Source: Flavobacteriales bacterium
Lineage (GTDB): Bacteria > Bacteroidota > Bacteroidia > Flavobacteriales > BACL11
Reading direction: 5' to 3'
NCBI GenBank assembly: GCA_002710495.1
Contig: PAKE01000007.1
Location: forward strand, 8,221-14,630
DNA: 6,410 nt
Positions 4,615-6,410 of this stretch are shown piece by piece (the stretch's first letter is position 1; each line of letters starts with the position of its first letter). A model generated the notes under the pieces. The model was not told where the DNA came from and searched no databases. It saw only the letters and a list, made by a program, of their open reading frames with translations. The translations under genes were made by a program, and so were the position numbers.

Positions 4615-5976
4615 TTTAGGTATGTTCTTATTGGATTTCTTTTTTTGTTATCGCTTACTAAAAGTAATCAATTTGTCAACGGTGTTGATATCTCTATGCT
4701 AAAGCAGGTAGAAGAAAATGGAGGCCTTTTTTATGAAGATGGAGTTCAAATTGACCCAATTCAAATATTTAAGAATAAAGGTATTAACACTGCTAGAATT
4801 AAAATTTGGCACGCACCATCGCTGAACTATAATAACTTAGAAAGTGTTCTCGACATTGCAAACAGAGCAAACAGCGTAGGGTTAGATTTATTTTTAGATT
4901 TTCACTACTCTGATACTTGGGCAGATCCATCAAGCCAAGAAAAGCCCTCAGCTTGGGAAGATTTAAATTTTGAAACTCTTTGTGATAGTGTAGAGCAATA
5001 TAGTCATCATGTTATCACTAAATTGAAAAATCAAAATACGTTACCTAAATATGTACAAATTGGTAATGAAACAGATTGTGGCTTACTATGGCCAGATGGA
5101 TATATTTGTAATGAATCTGATAATGATTCTCAATGGAGTAAACTAAGAGAATTATTTATACATGCTATTGAAGGAGTAAATAGTGCTTTAGATACCCAAG
5201 ATACATTAGAAATCATCGCACATGTTAGTAGTGGAGGTAATTGGTTCTTTAGTAATCTACTCGAGATGGGTATTGATATTGATATCTTGAGTATCTCTTA
5301 TTATCCAATGTGGCATGGAACATTAAATGATTTAAACAATAACATAGATGCACTTGGAAATCAGTTCCAAAAGCCGATATTGATAGCTGAAACTGCATAT
5401 CCATTTACATTGCAATGGAATGACAATACTAATAATATTTTAGGTTTTGAGAGTCAAATACTGGAAGATTATGAAGCGACTGAAGAGGGGCAGTTCTTGT
5501 TTCTTCGTGATTTAATTACACTTGTTAATGAGAATGATTATGGATTGGGTATTTGTTATTGGGCTCCTGATTGGATATCAACAAACCAATTTGGAAGTCC
5601 TTGGGAAAATCAGACCTTATTTGATTTTGATGGAGAACTACTCGATGCAATATCAGTATTTGATAATTCAAACGCGGAAATCAAAAGTGTTAGTAATTTC
5701 AGGCTAAATAATATTTATAATTATCCTAATCCATTTAATCCAATTACCAATCTAAGATACGATTTATCTGAAGATGCATTTGTAAGAATTACTGTGTTTG
5801 ACATTTTAGGTAATATCGTTAGAACATTTCCTTATACTAATCAATATTCTGGAAGTAAGCTCGTACAATGGGACGCTAGAAACAATCAAGGTGAGTCTGT
5901 ATCTGCAGGAGTCTACATATACAAGATTCAGGCAGGTGATTTAAGTCAAACAAAGAAGATGATTCTTCTGAAGTAA
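4612..5976 (+). CDS. Secreted GH53 endo-beta-1,4-galactanase with C-terminal sorting tail
   Basis: A 454-residue protein predicted to cut beta-1,4-galactan (arabinogalactan type I) outside the cell. Residues 1-18 are a signal peptide (VLIGFLFLLSLTKS). The GH53 barrel covers about 21-345: FVNGVDISML (21-30), TARIKIWHAP (60-69) with the conserved Arg62, LDFHYSDTWADP (95-106), QIGNETDCGLLWPDG with the acid/base Glu153, and ILIAETAYPFT with the nucleophile Glu260. Both catalytic glutamates are present. A short linker leads to the tail (370-454), which starts NYPNPFNP and ends QTKKMILLK. This is the FlgD-like / Por-secretion (type IX) tail style that directs proteins outward or to the surface in Marinimicrobia and Bacteroidetes-type cells. 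ATG 4612 is the only start possible, as an in-frame stop lies at 4597-4599. It has a poor Shine-Dalgarno, and repeat B overlaps it. No transporter, SusC/D pair or second carbohydrate enzyme is visible near it. Assignment is firm; exact substrate is inferred from the family. Confidence 0.94.
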   Translation: MFRYVLIGFLFLLSLTKSNQFVNGVDISMLKQVEENGGLFYEDGVQIDPIQIFKNKGINTARIKIWHAPSLNYNNLESVLDIANRANSVGLDLFLDFHYSDTWADPSSQEKPSAWEDLNFETLCDSVEQYSHHVITKLKNQNTLPKYVQIGNETDCGLLWPDGYICNESDNDSQWSKLRELFIHAIEGVNSALDTQDTLEIIAHVSSGGNWFFSNLLEMGIDIDILSISYYPMWHGTLNDLNNNIDALGNQFQKPILIAETAYPFTLQWNDNTNNILGFESQILEDYEATEEGQFLFLRDLITLVNENDYGLGICYWAPDWISTNQFGSPWENQTLFDFDGELLDAISVFDNSNAEIKSVSNFRLNNIYNYPNPFNPITNLRYDLSEDAFVRITVFDILGNIVRTFPYTNQYSGSKLVQWDARNNQGESVSAGVYIYKIQAGDLSQTKKMILLK

Positions 5977-6171
5977 TTAAAGTTCTTTTTTGATGATTTT
6001 CTATTTTAGTCCTTTACACAAAAAAAAAGTTCTAATAATTAACATAAGTTAATAAAGTAGAATTTTTAAAACTTCTATTTGAGTTTAAATATACTTTTTA
6101 ACCAATTTAAGTGTGGTCCATAATGATATATTAATACTTTAATGTACTTATAATATAAACTAAAGGTAAGA
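5977..6171. other. AT-rich gap after the galactanase gene
   Basis: This 195-base gap has T-runs after 5985 and an A-run near 6020 that could pair as a long A/T stem (CTTTTTTG with the A-run plus G) with a loop of about 30 bases, too weak to call a terminator. No coding frame of note, RNA gene or repeat shared with the rest of the window is seen. Confidence 0.4.
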
Positions 6172-6410
6172 ATGAAAAAATTAATAGGGTGTGTTACTTT
6201 TTTGAGCGCAGCGATTTTTGCTGATTGCCGTCAGATGTATCTTTCTTTTCATGCCGTTGAGGGAGCGGAAGTAGTATTTGAAATGGAAGAATTTCTTTAT
6301 GGAGAGGATAATTGCTGTGACGATTATCCAATATCTTTTTGTGAAGAGGGAACAATCTATTATGAAAAAGAAGATTATGCTGATTTGAGTGATCCTGGAA
6401 ATTGGGATAT
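6172..6410 (+). CDS. Exported cysteine-containing acidic protein, N-terminal part
   Basis: ATG 6172 opens a frame that runs off the right edge with 79 full codons visible. AAAGG (6162-6166) lies 5 bases upstream. Residues 1-17 form a signal peptide (MKKLIGCVTFLSAAIFA), probably cut after Ala17. The Cys in it (Cys7) is too early and lacks a proper lipobox. The mature part begins DCRQMYLSFHAVEGAEVVF and is acidic, with a CC pair in GEDNCCDDY and a further Cys in ISFCEEG. The cysteines suggest disulfides in an exported protein. A TATAAT sequence at 6149-6154 might be a -10 box but lacks a good -35. It starts 195 bases after the galactanase stop. I do not recognise the family. Confidence 0.75.
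   Translation, partial: MKKLIGCVTFLSAAIFADCRQMYLSFHAVEGAEVVFEMEEFLYGEDNCCDDYPISFCEEGTIYYEKEDYADLSDPGNWD

Noticed and set aside
5522..5707. 61-codon + strand frame inside the galactanase
   Set aside because: Out-of-frame shadow of the well supported GH53 gene.
6126..6154. TATAAT at 6149-6154 as promoter of the last gene
   Set aside because: The -10 match is perfect, but no -35 resemblance lies 16-18 bases upstream and such hexamers are expected often at this base composition.
1..6410. Defence system, CRISPR array, toxin-antitoxin pair or biosynthetic cluster
   Set aside because: No nuclease, helicase, reverse transcriptase, spaced direct repeats, toxin-antitoxin gene pair or synthase domain is present in any frame.

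Overview
The window is AT-rich and looks like a chromosomal segment from a marine bacterium of the Candidatus Marinimicrobia (SAR406 / Neomarinimicrobiota) type, or a close FCB-group relative. The main clue is the C-terminal tail of the glycoside hydrolase at 4612-5976. It has the NYPNPFNP start, a DILGNIVRTF strand, GVYIYKIQAG and a QTKKMILLK end, the secretion or anchoring tail abundant in that phylum. Lineage is inferred from protein style only. Every gene I can support is on the + strand. Most gaps are 150-360 bases, so the genes look like separate transcription units rather than one operon.

Layout: (1) 1-305, the C-terminal end of a small MotA/TolQ/ExbB-type membrane protein, cut by the window edge. 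(2) 456-935, a single-domain cupin with a strong Shine-Dalgarno and a TTG start. (3) 1117-1902, an AraC-family regulator. (4) 2102-2698, an AhpD-like / carboxymuconolactone decarboxylase family protein with the full Glu-Cys-Cys-His relay. (5) 2858-3265, a four-helix membrane protein of unknown function. (6) 3427-4251, an exported acidic protein of unknown function. (7) 4404-4541, a 45-residue glycine-rich membrane protein. (8) 4612-5976, a secreted GH53 endo-beta-1,4-galactanase with a sorting tail. (9) 6172-6410, the N-terminus of an exported cysteine-containing protein, cut by the right edge.

Functionally this is a mosaic. The regulator, the AhpD-like protein and perhaps the cupin could form a small stress or small-molecule response group, but only adjacency supports that. 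The galactanase stands alone: no transporter or SusC/D pair is next to it. Its likely job is to cut beta-1,4-galactan (pectic or algal type) outside the cell.

The least explained material lies between genes. Two diverged copies of a CCAGCC-led repeat follow stop codons (325-352, 4322-4349). Two copies of a second repeat precede genes (2778-2815, 4577-4614), the latter running into the GH53 start codon. Two near-identical CCACATTYGTGG palindromes sit just after stop codons. I saw no tRNA, rRNA, CRISPR array, complete insertion sequence or convincing new multi-gene system.
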